DNA of 64,000 nt. Origin: Latrodectus hesperus. Taxonomy: Eukaryota; Arthropoda; Arachnida; Araneae; Theridiidae. The translations under genes were made by a program, and so were the position numbers. Location of the stretch: assembly GCA_037975125.1 (NCBI GenBank), contig CM075862.1, positions 16,445,125-16,509,124 on the forward strand. The letters are read 5' to 3'. Positions 23,601 through 44,300 of the stretch are shown here, one piece after another. Position 1 is the first letter of the stretch. Every line of letters starts with the position of its first letter. The notes under the pieces were generated by a model. The model had not been told where the DNA came from. It searched no databases and was given only the letters and a program-made list of their open reading frames with translations.

Positions 23601-25530
23601 GAATTCTGATATAAAGAGCATCTCAAATATTATTTTATACACAATCCAAAATATTTTTTCTGTGAATGACAAATTAATGAAGCTAAAATGTTATACATAA
23701 ATTAGAACATTTCAAAACAAATAGTAGAACGATTTGAGAATACATTTTAATGATTTAATGTGTCAATTTAGTAAGATGTTTGTTGAAATTTTACAAAGTT
23801 CATTGAAAGTATTTTTTAATTAAAATTGAGAATTTATGTAATTTTAGATAAAATTAATTTATTTACAAGAAAAGAAATAAACAACAAATAAAATTTTTGA
23901 TACTTCACTTGTACCACAGATTCTATTTTATGCTACCGCATTCCAAAAATGTAATACATATTAAAATGCCGAAAATTATAAACCTGATGAAGTGAGGGAC
24001 AAATGTTGATTCAGTTTCCCTTTAAATTCAACTTTTATATACAGTTACTGTTTAATATTAAAAAAATTTAGGTTAGGAAATAAATATTATTATCTACATA
24101 AATATTGTTATAGAATACCTAATCAAATCGTAAGAAATTTACACCATACAAAAATAAATAATCAAACAATCCTTGCAGCATTATAAAATTTGAATTTTTA
24201 TTTGAAATCGTACCATCAAAAATTGAATAAATTTACTATTAGCATTTTAAAAAAAGAAAAGTATAAATTAGCATATGAAAAAAATAAATATATATATACT
24301 AACCGTAAAATTTTATAAAATTAATCAAATGCCAAATGAAGAATAATACAGTGAAAATACGAAATATACTAAACAGACAGAACACATATTCAACAGATAG
24401 TTCAAAATTTAAAATAAACATAGAACAAAAGGAAAATGAAAAGAAATACCAGCATGGTCAGCTTCTTCAGGGGGTGTTGACCACATTGGCACAAAGTATG
24501 GCTTTTCTACAATGACTCCAGACTAAAGTCATAATGAAGACATTATATCCTGAACCCACTCTAATATGTATTTACAAATGTCAAGCCAAAATATAATATT
24601 AAATCCAAAGTAGCCTAAAGCGCTAATCATTCAGCTGCCAACTCGACTTTAATAGGCAAAGAATCACGCCAATTGATAGAAATGGCAGTGATTTTAAAAT
24701 ATTTATTTACACTAATGCTAGACATCGGACTATTACGACATCGTCTTGATCTTGCTTCATAAGAATTATGAAGTAATAATGCAGTGCAATATGCTTCTCT
24801 TCCATAGATTGCCCCGAGTTAAAATGGATACTGACGAAAGCCTTTATGTCGAATTTCAAAAAGATGGACATTCAGACAATTGCACCCAGTTAGGAAACGA
24901 AAAAACACCATTTGATTTTCAAATTTAGAAACAAAGAATACTTTAAGACCGATTGTAAGTCTATATCTAGAAGAAAAATTCAGAATTTTATCTTAACTTT
25001 AAATTCATGGAAAACTGTTTCAAATTTGTTTTCTTTAGTAGTAACTTTTTGACTAATATGCACATAAGATTTAAGATTTTTGCGTGTTACAAAGATAGTA
25101 CCTTAACAATTTTAAAAACACTTGACATCTACACACAAAATGTAATTTATTTTACATTTCTCTTGGTATTTGATTTGGAATAAAAACATATTTTATTCAG
25201 CAAAAATGTTTTTGCCCAACAGTGCGAAGTTTTTTAAATATTTAAACACCAATTGAGGAAAGGAATTACCCATGTAAATTGCTCATTATCTCGTAAAGAT
25301 ATAAGTAAAGTTGCTTTCGTCTGGACTTTTACTCTATAAATATAATGTGAATTTATTCTCAACATATTGAAACATCATTTAAACATAATCACTAGATTTA
25401 TTCATTACTATTCTTTTGCAAATAAACATTTGTAATGAGACTTTTGCTTTCAAACATCAAATTATGGAAACTATGAGTTTTGAAAAAATAGTAAATAATT
25501 TACATTAAGAGTATTAATTTAAATTAGTGT
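20614..25530. other. Intronic AT-rich DNA without a recognised element
   Basis: Almost five kb of very AT-rich sequence. A patch at 24450-24760 is slightly more balanced in composition but shows no tRNA box or domain. Short open frames (for example 23335-23571 and 24746-24928) have no recognisable motif. Confidence 0.5.
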
Positions 25531-25815
25531 ATATGGTATATGTATCAAATTATACACTCTAACTGGGCTACTTATAAGAAGTGGAGTGTCTTGCTCAACA
25601 AAAGTAGTAAAATCCCTAGTTTCCTGCTTCAATCTGTTGTAGTTGCTTGCTTTTGCTTGTTTACTGGACTTGACTACCTGCAGAAGCATTTACATCTTTC
25701 ATTGGAGTAAAGGATTCGGCTTGTTGCTTTCTGTGCCACCTGGTGGATATGGGTGGTGAAAGTGGCCATTTATAAACGTAATAACAATATCTGAATATTG
25801 ATTTTCTCTACATGT

Positions 25816-26011
25816 TCAAATCCCAGCCGACATTGGAATCACAGTGGCCTAGAGATAGGACAGGACTCTTCGGAACAAAAGGTCACGAATTCAATCTCAA
25901 TCTCTGTTGAGTAACGGGAGATGGATGTTTTGCTATTGTTTTCTGCAAAACGTTTGTCGAGTGAGTACTTGAGAGTCTTCAGGGTTTCATCCCTTGCTGC
26001 ATTTGAATACA
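25816..26011 (+). repeat. tRNA-like SINE fragments, family D
   Basis: A B-box-like GTTCAAATCCCAG lies at 25816, followed at once by a second tRNA-like head (AGTGGCCTAGAGATAGG, then GGTCACGAATTCAATCTC at about 25881). A body with CTTCAGGGTTTCATCCC runs into the minus-oriented family C copy on the right. Only one copy of family D is seen. Confidence 0.5.
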
Positions 26012-26297
26012 GCCCTAAAAACTGAACCTGTTGTACAACAGCCCATATATGTGCCAAGGCTTATAGTGCTTATATGTGTTTTCCTGACAGAGGACCGAGG
26101 AATTCGAATTACATGTTCCGGTTAGATGGTCAGCGTAACGCGAAAATCCTAAGTGTTTAGTTTTCCAGCATGCCTGGTATTCAGTTTATCGATCCACTGA
26201 ATGGATAAAAGGCTGAGTCGACCTTGCCCAATCCGAGGATGGAACCTCGGACCTGTGCCTTGAGAGCGCTACCATTAATCCACTGGGCTTCTTAAAT
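26012..26297 (-). repeat. tRNA-derived SINE, family C copy 2
   Basis: The head is at the right; the reverse complement reads AAGCCCAGTGGATTAATGGT, with B-box region GAGGTTCCATCCTCGG. Body blocks match the copies at 15671 and 54067. The tail at the left is the reverse of AACAGGTTCAGTTTTTAG, a mutated form of the family's TTTAGTTT end. Confidence 0.85.
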
Positions 26298-30540
<4,243 letters not shown>

Positions 30541-30875
30541 TAGAATTTTCTGGTAACCCTTCAAGTGACATCACATCAGTTGGAACATTTGTCCAGTTTC
30601 TGTTTAATCAAACTGGAATACATGGGTTCTTCAAGGAATTCGGCAACGGCCGTTAAAGAAAACGTTGCGCTTCAAGGTCATGATCGAAGGTCGCTAACAC
30701 GCAAGCTGGAATCAGCTTTGACGGCTGATGCCATTTTTGAAAGCTGAATTAAAATACCTTTCTTTTGGGGAGAGTGATGGCTTGTCTTCGCCTCGAGAAG
30801 AGGAAAGGTGAGAAAAGTGATCGAGAGTGTAAACACGAAAACTGGTCTTCGTCAATATCATTCTTTGGTAAATAT
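30541..30875. other. Unexplained GC-richer island in the bark intron
   Basis: Markedly less AT-rich than the surrounding kilobases, with several CpGs and purine-rich GAGAAGAGGAAAGGTGAGAAAAG near the right end. A 60-codon open frame (30565-30747) shows no known motif. It could be an enhancer, an unrecognised repeat or an exon of a nested gene. Confidence 0.3.
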
Positions 30876-33800
30876 TGATGAGACTTTTGTGGAATAAAAA
30901 TACTTTTTTTTTAATTTTTAGTTTTTCTATGAATGATTATTTTTAAAAGCTTCTATTCAATGTATCAAGAAATATTATCAAAAATATTTAATAAATGATT
31001 TTTTTTAAGAAAAAATATATTAGTATTTAGAAATAAGGAATTGTAAGAAGGAAAATTTTAAATAGGAATAATTAGAATTAATATACTAAGAAGACCTGGG
31101 GTTTAAGGGCAAACTAATTATTATGTTCATTTATGTTTCTAATATTTTCGTCGTTAACAAAATAAGAAATTTTTTTATAAAAATACTTCATATCCTTCCA
31201 TTCTCATCGTAATCTCTTCTTGTTATTGTTTGAATGTAATAAATATTATATCAACGAAATAAATATTTCCTTCCATATATATAATCTCGTTTATATCAGG
31301 AAATATTTATTACAATTTTGTAAAAAAAGCATCCCGAAATTTACATGATTAAAAGTTGCTTTTTTAGAAGAATGGTATTCCTACCAATGCTTTTATGGAT
31401 TTAAAAAAATATTAAAATAATCTATTGTGTGGTTTGCAAATTGGGCATCAAATAAACATGTAAGAAAATGTGGGAAAATATTAACAATAGAGCCATGATT
31501 CGAAGTTGATGAAATTATATTCCCATATAAAGAAACTGTAGAGCCATAAAATGAATGTAACGGTTTCACAAAAGGAATTAAATTCCGATTTATTATGGAG
31601 TTTTTTTTAATATCTTAATTCGGACGTAAAAAATTAGATTTTGATCCGTTTGTTGAAATTATTTCTGAGAGCAAATTTAAAAAGTTTTCTATTTTCATTG
31701 AATTTAATATCTCATTGTTATTTATACATTCTTTATAAAAATTTTAATTTAAATTGTTTAGCAAGTTATCATAAGTATATTCGAGAAAGTATATTTTCAA
31801 TATTTCTTTTGTATCATTTATGTTTGAATTATTTATTCATATGTGTTTTTTAATTGAAAATATACGTAAATTACTTCGTCGATTAACATTTTGTGACAGT
31901 AAATGTTATGGCGATATCAGTCGCAATTTACTATATGGTGTCGTATACGATAATACGACGCTTCGGAGGAATTTTTTTCTTTTGTGTATGTGTTTTTTAA
32001 ATTTTTTGTCACATGTGTCATTTAAACTGATGAAACACTTCTTCTAAAAACTATAGTAAATGCTTAATTCGAAAGTTATTCTATTTTTATATTTTCCCTT
32101 TAGGTAAAAAAAATTTCGTTATTTGTTCCTGTTCTAATGAAAAATACGTTCTAATAATTTACCAAACATACTGGAAATTGTGTTCTTTCTTTGCAACAAC
32201 TCATTGGCATTGTAAAACACTATTAAACATTAAGTAATATCATAAATCCAATCAATCTGGGTAATATTTGTTTTATACAAAAAAAAATCCTTCGCTTTGA
32301 AATATCGCTATACAGAGTCGACTCATAATATTTATACTTCATTTTTCAATTTCTCATTTATGTTGAAATTTTTGCGAAACTCTAAACTGATGTAAACAAA
32401 GTTAATAAAAAAATTTCTCTACATACACTGTGTCATTATGAAGCCGGCTTTCGCGCAATATTACTGACTCTGATAAAGGACACGTGGTTTCCATTGAACA
32501 TTTTTTCGAGAAACTGACCTTCAGGATATTTCCGTATGATTGAAATCCTTTAATTGAAACTCAGACAGACTATAAAAAGCAATTAATTCATATAAACATT
32601 TAAATAATAATAACAAAAGCTGTGGATTGAAACAGAGTTCGTAAAACAAAATAGGGACATGAACATCTTTTCCGACTCACATTCAAGAGCAGCAGCAAAA
32701 CTTGTTATAATCGCTTCCGGAAAGATTCTTTTTTTTAACTCGACAGTGTTGCCACCTAACCAGGAAAAATCTTTACAAACTGTATTTCTTTATAAAACTA
32801 AAATAGATTTTATTGAAATTTCAAACATTTATTTATATTCTGTAAGAGTTTAATATTAACTGAAAGTTTGAAAGTGTAATGAAAAGTAAGTATAATACTT
32901 GTATAAATTTAATTTATAAAGTAGCAATGAAGTAAATTAAAAATAATTTGATTCATGAAAATAATATATATTTAAAAAATTGAAATAGAAAAATTTTATT
33001 GTTCTTGAATGTTAATAATAAAATGCCAGAAAAATTCATTTCAAGCCATAAGTTTAATTAATTAACTTCGTCGTTTTATTCCTTTATAAATCATGTGACT
33101 AAGAAAACGTGATTTCAAGTTCTTATGATCTTGTGTTATTTTAAATGTACTTTTGTTACTTCTTTTATAAAGTTACTTCCTTTTAATAGAATTTGAACAT
33201 CGAACTTATCATCTGGAATATTTTTCTTAATCTTAATGACATCAAGACCCAAAGAAACGATCATGTAGTTTATGATATATACTTTTATCACTGTGATATA
33301 TAAATTTTCGATTCAATATGTCCAATTGCTTATTATATAACAAAATTTATTTTTAAAATTTTTTTAATTTTTTAATGATCACAGAAAATAATTAAAAAAA
33401 AACATTTCTAGTTTATTTATTTGTGTCATAATTCATTATTTTTTCTCTTTGATGAATAAAATCAATGTAGCTGATTTTCGCTTCACAAAATCCACTTTGA
33501 TAAAAAAAATAAAGAAAGACTGGTCTGTATTTCAATGGGAAGATGCAGTCAACTAGATAAATATCAAATATCAGTATTAAGATCATGTAAAGTTGTGTTC
33601 TTCTTCGATTTTCTTTGTCAATGCCACAAGAACATGAATTTGAAGTTTGGAAATGGAGCATAAAATAACATTTGTTGAAGCAGTGAACGCACAAGTACTT
33701 CCGGATATCTTTTTACTATAAATAGAGCGAATACGCATATTTTCCAGTTTCGCACGAAATGATTTTCTCGTCATAAGACATTCCAACTTCATTGCTCAGG

Positions 33801-34630
33801 AATTCTCCGAAAAAAGTATTCTGACAATTACTTTCTTCTTTTTCCTGTAGATGTTAACAGTTAATTATCGGAACAGGATTAAAGCGCTCGTTCTGCTAGA
33901 ATAGCCATTTCTCACTATTTCTGAGAGTTTACATTCTTTCCCATCAAATTTATTGTCTGCAAAAGTTTATTCCGAAAGAAAATGTTACCTAATCTGTTTT
34001 TGTGAGAGCTTTCGGAAGATTTTCCTAAGTGATTAAACGTCGGCATGATGTTAAGGAACTTTTGGAATTTGGAATTGCACTCATTTTCGAATTTTAATGA
34101 GTAGGAATTCTAATTAGTAGGAAAGATGGAATATTTAGTAATTATGTTTATTCTCAAAGGGACCTTAACATTTATGACAGGCGTTATTTCGAATAACAAT
34201 TTTTTTATGAAATCTCTATTTTTTATTTAACTCGAATTTTATTCAGATTCGGCAATACAACATCCCTAAATGATATAGAATATTTATGAGGTATTTGGCC
34301 ATTATATCGTAACACTAGACTTACATAATAACTTAGTATGGTCTAATATGAATTTTAAAAAATACGGAAATTGTACCTCGTAAATTAGAACATAGTCAAA
34401 TAACAATGTTGACACCTGAATTGATATTCTCTTCCTATCCACACCACAGCAACAAAGGAACATTAAACCACGACTGGTAAACATTCCTAAAGCTCGGTTA
34501 TTTTATATCTAGCATAGTCAAAATCAAACTCTCTTATTTCTGGCCGTGAGAGCGATGACTTTCCTGTCCAGCGCAGCTTTCTCAACAAATGGTATGGAAT
34601 TTAAGCAATAATAAACAAGATAGATATGTT
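30876..34630. other. Intronic AT-rich DNA without a recognised element
   Basis: Small open frames on both strands (for example 33413-33792) lack recognisable domains. I see no repeat family member. Confidence 0.5.
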
Positions 34631-34639
34631 CCACGGAAT

Positions 34640-34845
34640 ACATCCCGGTACTCAACCCAGATTTGGGCTCATACCAATTTTGTGGAAGCTACTGGTTAGG
34701 AGTCTTCGTAATTTAGAAGCAGGGCCGAGAAGAACATGACGAATATTTGATTAAGTCAGCGAATTCTGACTTCATCGAAGATTCATCACGACCTTTGGAT
34801 AATGAGAACGACGCTGTAACCAACAAGGCCATAACATCCTAAACA
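34640..34845 (-). repeat. tRNA-derived SINE, family A copy 3
   Basis: The reverse complement carries the head (GGCCTTGTTGGTTACAGCG) and the distal block CTGCTTCTAAATTACGAAGA that define family A. The middle block is poorly kept. It lies inside the bark intron. Confidence 0.7.
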
Positions 34846-36330
34846 AGATAAACGTTGCAATTTTGCTTTTTGTTTATGAATCTTAGAGAATGGAATTTTT
34901 CAGGATTTCTAACTTTGCCATAGTTGAATATTGCACTGAATAAGAAGCTCACTTAGAACATAATACGTGGTAGAAGAACAATGCCAAATTGCAATATTAT
35001 GGTGTTGGGCTATCATCTGTGCCGTATTTAAAATACGCTGTAAAAGTTCAAATACAATGTATATATTCAAAAAGTTTTTTCATAGCTCTTTCGGCTGTTA
35101 TACAATCTACTTAAATGGTATTAATGCAATGAAATAATCAAGGATTGTGACGATAAATTAAACAAATTATTGGTTTAATATTGTCATGTATTTTTATCAG
35201 AGTGTGTTCATAGATAATATGACCATCTCAAGATAACAGATTTGTGAAACTGCTTGTTGTTGGGATCGTTATATCATTTTTTCTGATCGTGTTTAAAAAC
35301 CATCATCGGGGATTTTTTTCAATATCTTCCAAATAGTCTCTAAAAATTTCATTGATTAACTTTAGTATTGCATGATTGCACAAGGTACACATTTTCGTAT
35401 TCTTTGAAAAAATAGAATGTCCTTTTTGCTTGTACATAAAATTCCTCTACATGAACACAATATTTATCTTATACTTCTCACTATCATCAGCTCAAATAAT
35501 ATGATTCAAAGCGGTTCATATTCTTTGAATAGCTAGCATGATTTTTTGATTCAAAATTCATAATAAATATGCACTAATTTAATTTGAGATCAAGATTTAT
35601 ATTAATTAAATTATGCATTGGTTGCACATATTTATGCACAGGTAATGCACAAAAGTTGTCACGAACAACTCATCAAGACAGGACTCTTGTTAGACTAGAT
35701 TTAGAACTTCCACAACTTCATGCTTTATGAGAATTTTTCCTCCTAATAATTTGTATATACAACATTTACGTCCCTTTCTTCAACAGTTATGGGATCGAAC
35801 TTTCAAACGTTCGTTTGGAAGAATATGGTCTTTCTACTAAGTAGCAGCAAAATTAATTTATCACTGTAGTTTCTCTCTGTATCTTCCTTTGTTATTAGTT
35901 TAGCTTTCCATACTTAATTATGACCAAGTACTTAGGGTCATACATAACGAAGACTTGGTGTTTGTAAAATCGATTATAAGTTTTGGGGGAAAATGAAAAC
36001 TTCCGACATTGTCACTGTGGATAATCATTAAAAAGTTGAATAAATAATATTCCAATATATCGCATTTATTGATCCATTGCATGTGTTATTTTTATAAATT
36101 GTAATTTCGTTCATATATGCTATGTGAATTTTCATTGCATACATTTATATTGTTCAGAGCGGCGTAATTAATTTCATTATGTACCGTAGAACAGCGGACA
36201 CAAGATTTTAATTTAATCTGGTTAGGTGTAAGTAAGAAGTTTTCAAAATGGATGTTAATAACAGAATATGTATACACTCAAGTGGCAGAAAAAATACACA
36301 CAAACAACTAAAATTGATAATTGCTGATAA
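34846..36330. other. Intronic AT-rich DNA without a recognised element
   Basis: No gene or family member recognised. Confidence 0.5.
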
Positions 36331-36339
36331 AATCGAAGG

Positions 36340-37146
36340 TTATTAAGATTTCAGTGAATTTGAACATAGCTTTCAAGTCTGTGAATGGGAAATAGGGTAC
36401 ATCATCTCCAAAGTAATAAAGAAACTTGGGTTTTCTAAAACCATTTTTATGTACTGTGACTTCCGATTATCCGTTAAAACATGAGATTTCAGAAAAAAAG
36501 GCCATGAAAGAATGGCATCACATGATCATTGATGATGGCTAGAATTCTTTAGAGATAGCCAATTATTTCTACCTCAAATTGCTGCTGGTTTCATCGCTGA
36601 AGAGTCTCAAAAATATGTCTGACTTAGGCTTTCAGAAATGAAGCCCACGTGTGTACCGTTGTTGCCTCCACGTCATATAGTCTAACAAATTTTCTGGATT
36701 TTATTAACATCGCATTTGGATGTTGGTTAGAAACAAGTTGCTTTTCTAATCTAGGATCAATGTTGTGATTTTAAACACATCCATTTGCCACTTAAATTAA
36801 AGCACATGAGCATTATTGAGTATAATTATAATGCCTTGCTGTTTCTGGTCAGAAAAGATCTAAGCCACCATGCACTTCTATCTATGGATTTGTAGATTGT
36901 TCCACATAATTACTTTCTGTGCATTACCTCTACTATATTTTGACGTATCTTCAATCATTAAACATTAATCGATTCACTGTTACATCACATGAACGTTATT
37001 GAGCATATCTGCAATGTTTTGCAACTTCCGAGTAAGAAAAGATCTCTTCCACCAAGAACTTCTATGGATTCAAGGATTATTTCATAGATCTTTTTGCAAT
37101 AAATTGCCTCTAGAATCCTTAATTCCTTCAATCATTAAACATTAAT
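36340..37146 (+). pseudogene. Tc1-like transposase fossil with internal tandem duplication
   Basis: The broken + strand translation follows a Tc1-type transposase. FSEFE, then ISKVIKKLGFSKT (36350-36450) matches the DNA-binding start, and KPTCVPLLPPRH (near 36640-36680) the linker. The catalytic Glu region appears twice: HMSIIEYNYNALL near 36803 and HMNVIEHICNVLQ near 36987. Each is followed by a version of KKRSLPPRTSMD and by an identical 20-base end (36950-36969 and 37127-37146), a period of 177 bp. The central part with the first two Asp residues is missing or unreadable. This family differs from the Tc1 at 2301. It is an old, dead copy. Confidence 0.7.
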
Positions 37147-39955
<2,809 letters not shown>

Positions 39956-39959
39956 TCTT

Positions 39960-40225
39960 GCTAAGTGGAACATCTAATGGATGAGACATCATAGTCCCAA
40001 AAGTAGCTAAGTCCTCATAATTTAGAAGCAGGAACTAAGACCCATAAACTTGGCCTATGACTCCAGAGATATTATTTCATTTGGAGGGTATTGCAACAAC
40101 CACCAATTTTATATGCCCAAGGCTCCATTAGGGAGCACGGTAGATCTTCAACTGTATTGGGTATAGAACCCGCTACAATAATGATTCTTTTTCCAATCAG
40201 GCTACCGCAGTCTCATCTTATAACA
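39960..40225 (-). repeat. tRNA-derived SINE, family A copy 4
   Basis: The reverse complement shows the head region (GCGGTAGCCTGATTGG), a degenerate B-box area, the middle block AATGAAATAATATCTCTGGA, and the distal block CTGCTTCTAAATTATGAGGAC, then TTTTGGGACTATGATG. The latter corresponds to TTTTGGGGCTATGATG in copy 1. Confidence 0.75.
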
Positions 40226-40587
40226 TACTTCGAAACCCTTCGTATAGCTCTAGCGTTATACTTGAGTATAGGTTTATGTATAAAATAAGCATGTATTACT
40301 TTATTACTTATTTTTTGTGTTTTGATATTTATTACTTTTACAAATAAAGTGATTTTTCTCCAAATCTAAATCTGAGAAATTTAAACAGTTCAATATATGT
40401 ATACAAGATAAATCCATAATTAATTTCAAACTCGTGAATTTTCTATTACTAAATTAGTAGATGAAAATTTGATTTAATAATTATTAATTAAAATAATTTT
40501 AATTACTTTTTATGATAGTATCCTCACTCTATGTTAAATTCATTCATAAAGAAATTGTTAAAATAACAGAAGTGTGTTGTGGATGAA

Positions 40588-40591
<4 letters not shown>

Positions 40592-40621
<30 letters not shown>
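40592..40621. repeat. (AT)n microsatellite
   Basis: A short run of about 30 bases of AT dinucleotide. Confidence 0.9.
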
Positions 40622-40623
<2 letters not shown>

Positions 40624-43600
40624 TGTGCTAATTTTACCTACATCATAATGATATAATTTATATTTTTGGTTGTTAATTTGCTTGCATTTACTGTAGTGTT
40701 GGATATTTCGTTATATTGAAATATATATTACAACACCAGATGTCCAAATTTAATGTATACAAATATTTAAACATATTTGTTACAGTCTCATTTAACCATT
40801 TAAAATATATCGTTTTCAAATTAACATTTAAGAAGATTCTTATTTGCTCATTATACTATTGTTATCATAAAGTTCAATATATGTATTAGGAGCATGTTTA
40901 ACCTCAAGTTTGAAAAAAGAAATTATGTAATCAAATATTATGTTTTTTTCATTTTCACTGGTTCAGGCTAGGAAATCGCCAAATGGGCACATATTGCAAC
41001 CTTTCACCATTAACCTGTAGCAGAAATTGTAAGCGATGCCAAAACGCTTATGCTTTTAAAGTAAAATTTTTTATTGATGATTTTATGTTTCCCATTCCAA
41101 TTAAATTTAATGTTCTTTTATATAATGTATTCTTATTTCTAAGATTTTCTATTCAGCTTTAAAGGTAACTTCCTTATTACGAAGTCAATACTTAAGCTGG
41201 ACCCCAACTCTGCAAAGTGAATTCTACTTGATCCACTACCATAACATACAATTAACTTTTCATTCATTTTGTAGGAAATAAAATGCATTGTACTTTAGAA
41301 TAACGTACTCATTATCAAAATGCATTTCAACAGAACATTGTTAAAAGGAAAATGGAAGTTAGTTTAGAAGAGATACTGAGTGAAAAAGATGGCTCTTTGA
41401 ATTTTCGAAACCACCCTTGATAAAAAACCAGTTTTCATAATAATCTGTGAAATTTTTCTGTTGATGCCAGTTTTTTATTTTCTTTCTTCGTACAATATTT
41501 TTGAAAAGAACTCCCGCCCTTTTCGTTTCAACAGATATCTGTTGTAACCGTGTCGTGACAAAGATAACCAAACTAATCGCCAAGACCCAGTGTGTAGGAA
41601 ATTATTTTAACCCTTTCTTTTTTACTAGCTATGTTTTGTGTAGCAATTCGTTTGTTTTATCTTTTCTGTCTTTAAGCATATTTTCTTTCTTTCTTTCTAT
41701 TATCATTTTAATCTTTTATGGGCCAAAAAATTAATTTAAATCTTCTTTTTTATGATGAAAACATGTATGATTATTACGTTTGTAGCAAACTGCATAAATA
41801 TTCAAAAAACATAATAGAAAAAATAGGGGCATTATTCTAAACTCAACATTAAAAACAACTTTTCATACATCAGTATTTAATGAAACTAATTTCGTATGCA
41901 TATAAATCAAAATGTAAGAACCATTGTTCGAACAAAAATAATGATAAAATGCTGTTATTTTATTAGCTTCGTGTTCTATTAGTATTTAAATATGCCATTT
42001 AAAACCAGACAATGCTTTAGAAGAACAGTTGTGCGTAGGTTAATAAACTTTCTGCATTTATTGATTTTACTTTCGATAAGAAATTAAAAAAAGGTTTTTG
42101 TTGTTCATTTTACTGTTTATGCTACATAAATGTACATGAAACAATATTGGTCTAATTTAATTTATTAAAACTGTAAAAAATTTTCTTAATTTTATCTGAA
42201 ATAAAATTGACATACTTTGCGATTTATTTTAAATAGCAAATTCAATTAAAGCAGTAAAATACAAAATTTTAATCTCAAACTCACTATAATGATAAAAATT
42301 GCTATGAAGCATTTATTAGAATAGTTATTGAAAAAATTCGTATCGCAAGAAGTATGTAAAATTAAAAGAATACGAAATCAAAAGCGTTCTAAGAAAAGAT
42401 AAGGTGTGTAAATAAAACCAAATTGATTAATTTTCTTTATGTACTTTTATACTTTATAATTTTTTTTCATAAATAATATAATGTTTTATAAAATAATATT
42501 TTATAGATAAATGTAATTAATTATAAACTAAATTGGGATTAATCTATAAAATAAAATTACTATAATAACAATTTATTTACACAATATATTACAATACTAT
42601 ATTTAAAGTTGTTAAAATATATATGATTTTAATAACTAAAGAAATAATTGAAGCTAAATAGATGCTATATCCTATTATATCGAAATAACAATGAGAAAAA
42701 ATAAATAACTACCAAATATAGGAATTGAGGAATGTTGTAATAAACATATCAGCTATTTGTACAAATATAAATGTTCAAATGATGCAATTAACTAGTAGGA
42801 AATTCTAAAAGAACTTTAAGGAATCTCACATTATTTATCCATATTTACGAATTATATTTTTTCAGCACTTATAAAGTCTTATCGTACCACATAAAGTTCT
42901 ATACGTAGAAAAAGAAAAGTGTTAGGAATTCATAAAAATTGTTCCAAGGAGAACCTTACACCCGTTATCTTGAAAAGCATCAATAATCAAGTTAGTTAAA
43001 AGCTTATCACTTTGTTTTCCATGACTATTTTTACAATCTTCTCCAAAGAAAATGTAAAAATGTTACAAAAAAAGTTGTGTTGCTAAATCTGCAATCATTG
43101 TTAGAACAACAGAATAGCTTATTAATCGTTCATAAATTTACAACTAATTTTTTTGCATTTATTCTATGTGAAATAAAACAAACATGAATTAGAGATGTCA
43201 CAGGTGGTCTAAAATAAATTAAATTTAAATAAAAAAAGGTGGATGGAAATGTAAAGGATGGATGGTATTGTTTTACTGAAAATAAGTCATATATTTATGC
43301 CAATTAAATTCTATTGTGTATGTGTCAAGTGAATATTGAAGACTTTTCTTCTATAGTAAAAGTAATAAAAAAATTTCAAATTCTATTGAAATTTTTCATG
43401 TTCAATGACTACTATTCCATTATTGTAGAAATAAGGAAAAATGGAACTAAAATGGCATACGAACATTCTTTCTAATAAGGCATTTAAAGGTGCTATTTTA
43501 GTGAAATTTGACTATTCATAGAATGGAAAAAATGTTCTATTTCAAAATTCGGAAGTAGTCGATAAATAGACTTCAAAAAATGATGTTTCATCTCAGAAAT

Positions 43601-43905
43601 AATTAAGTAATCGTCTTTATTATGTTTACAAATTTTATAATATTTCTCCCCGAAGTTAGAAAATTTCAGCTAATAATTAATTTTTGAAAATACCTTATAA
43701 ATACATTCTATCCACATTTAATGCTCCCTACAAAGTTTTAAATGTTTACCAAACCATTATCATTCGAACTTCTGCATCTTCTTAAACGGCTAGATTATCA
43801 AATGTGATTTTATTGATGCGTGACAGCTTCTTTTATCTTCACTTCGATTTACTTCTCTCAAATAAGTATTCTTTCCCATTAATCATTTTTACGCTCAATT
43901 GTTTA
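40622..43905. other. Intronic AT-rich DNA without a recognised element
   Basis: A short TTTC repeat lies near 41685-41700. No domain or repeat family is seen. Confidence 0.5.
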
Positions 43906-43909
43906 ATAA

Positions 43910-44300
43910 TGTAGGTTACTGTTGCGGTCAGACGATATCCATGTTCAAGAAAAAGATTCTACTACTGATTCCCTATTTCTGAAACACCTCATTAGAGGGC
44001 GCGAATTGTCATTATATATTGAAAGTCGCGTGCGAATGGCAACTTTCATTATTATCGTCTGGGTGCCATTGTCTCTAGCATTGTCCCGCCTTCCTTTCAT
44101 TTTTTTCTTTTTTCGAGATTAATCCCCATTTATAGGACTTCCGATGATTTCTGTTTGAAGATCGCGTGTTCCTAGTTCGAATTCCATGTTCACTGTAGTA
44201 TGAATTTTCCATTTAGAATGTTATTCTATGACCGGAAGTCACGAGTACACGTTACGCATTTCCGTTGATGCCGACAAGTGAACTAATTTTTTTTCTCTTT
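43910..44300. other. GC-richer island with CTCF-like and B-box-like motifs
   Basis: The island stands out from the AT-rich flanks. It contains CTCATTAGAGGGCGCG (43988-44003), resembling the AGRGGGCGC core of CTCF sites. It also contains CTAGTTCGAATTCCA near 44173, resembling a tRNA B box; the part around 44150-44230 may be a SINE fragment. Neither call is proven. Confidence 0.3.

Noticed and set aside
33413..33792. Overlapping minus-strand open frames as a small gene
   Set aside because: The frames are AT-driven, mutually overlapping and lack any recognisable motif.
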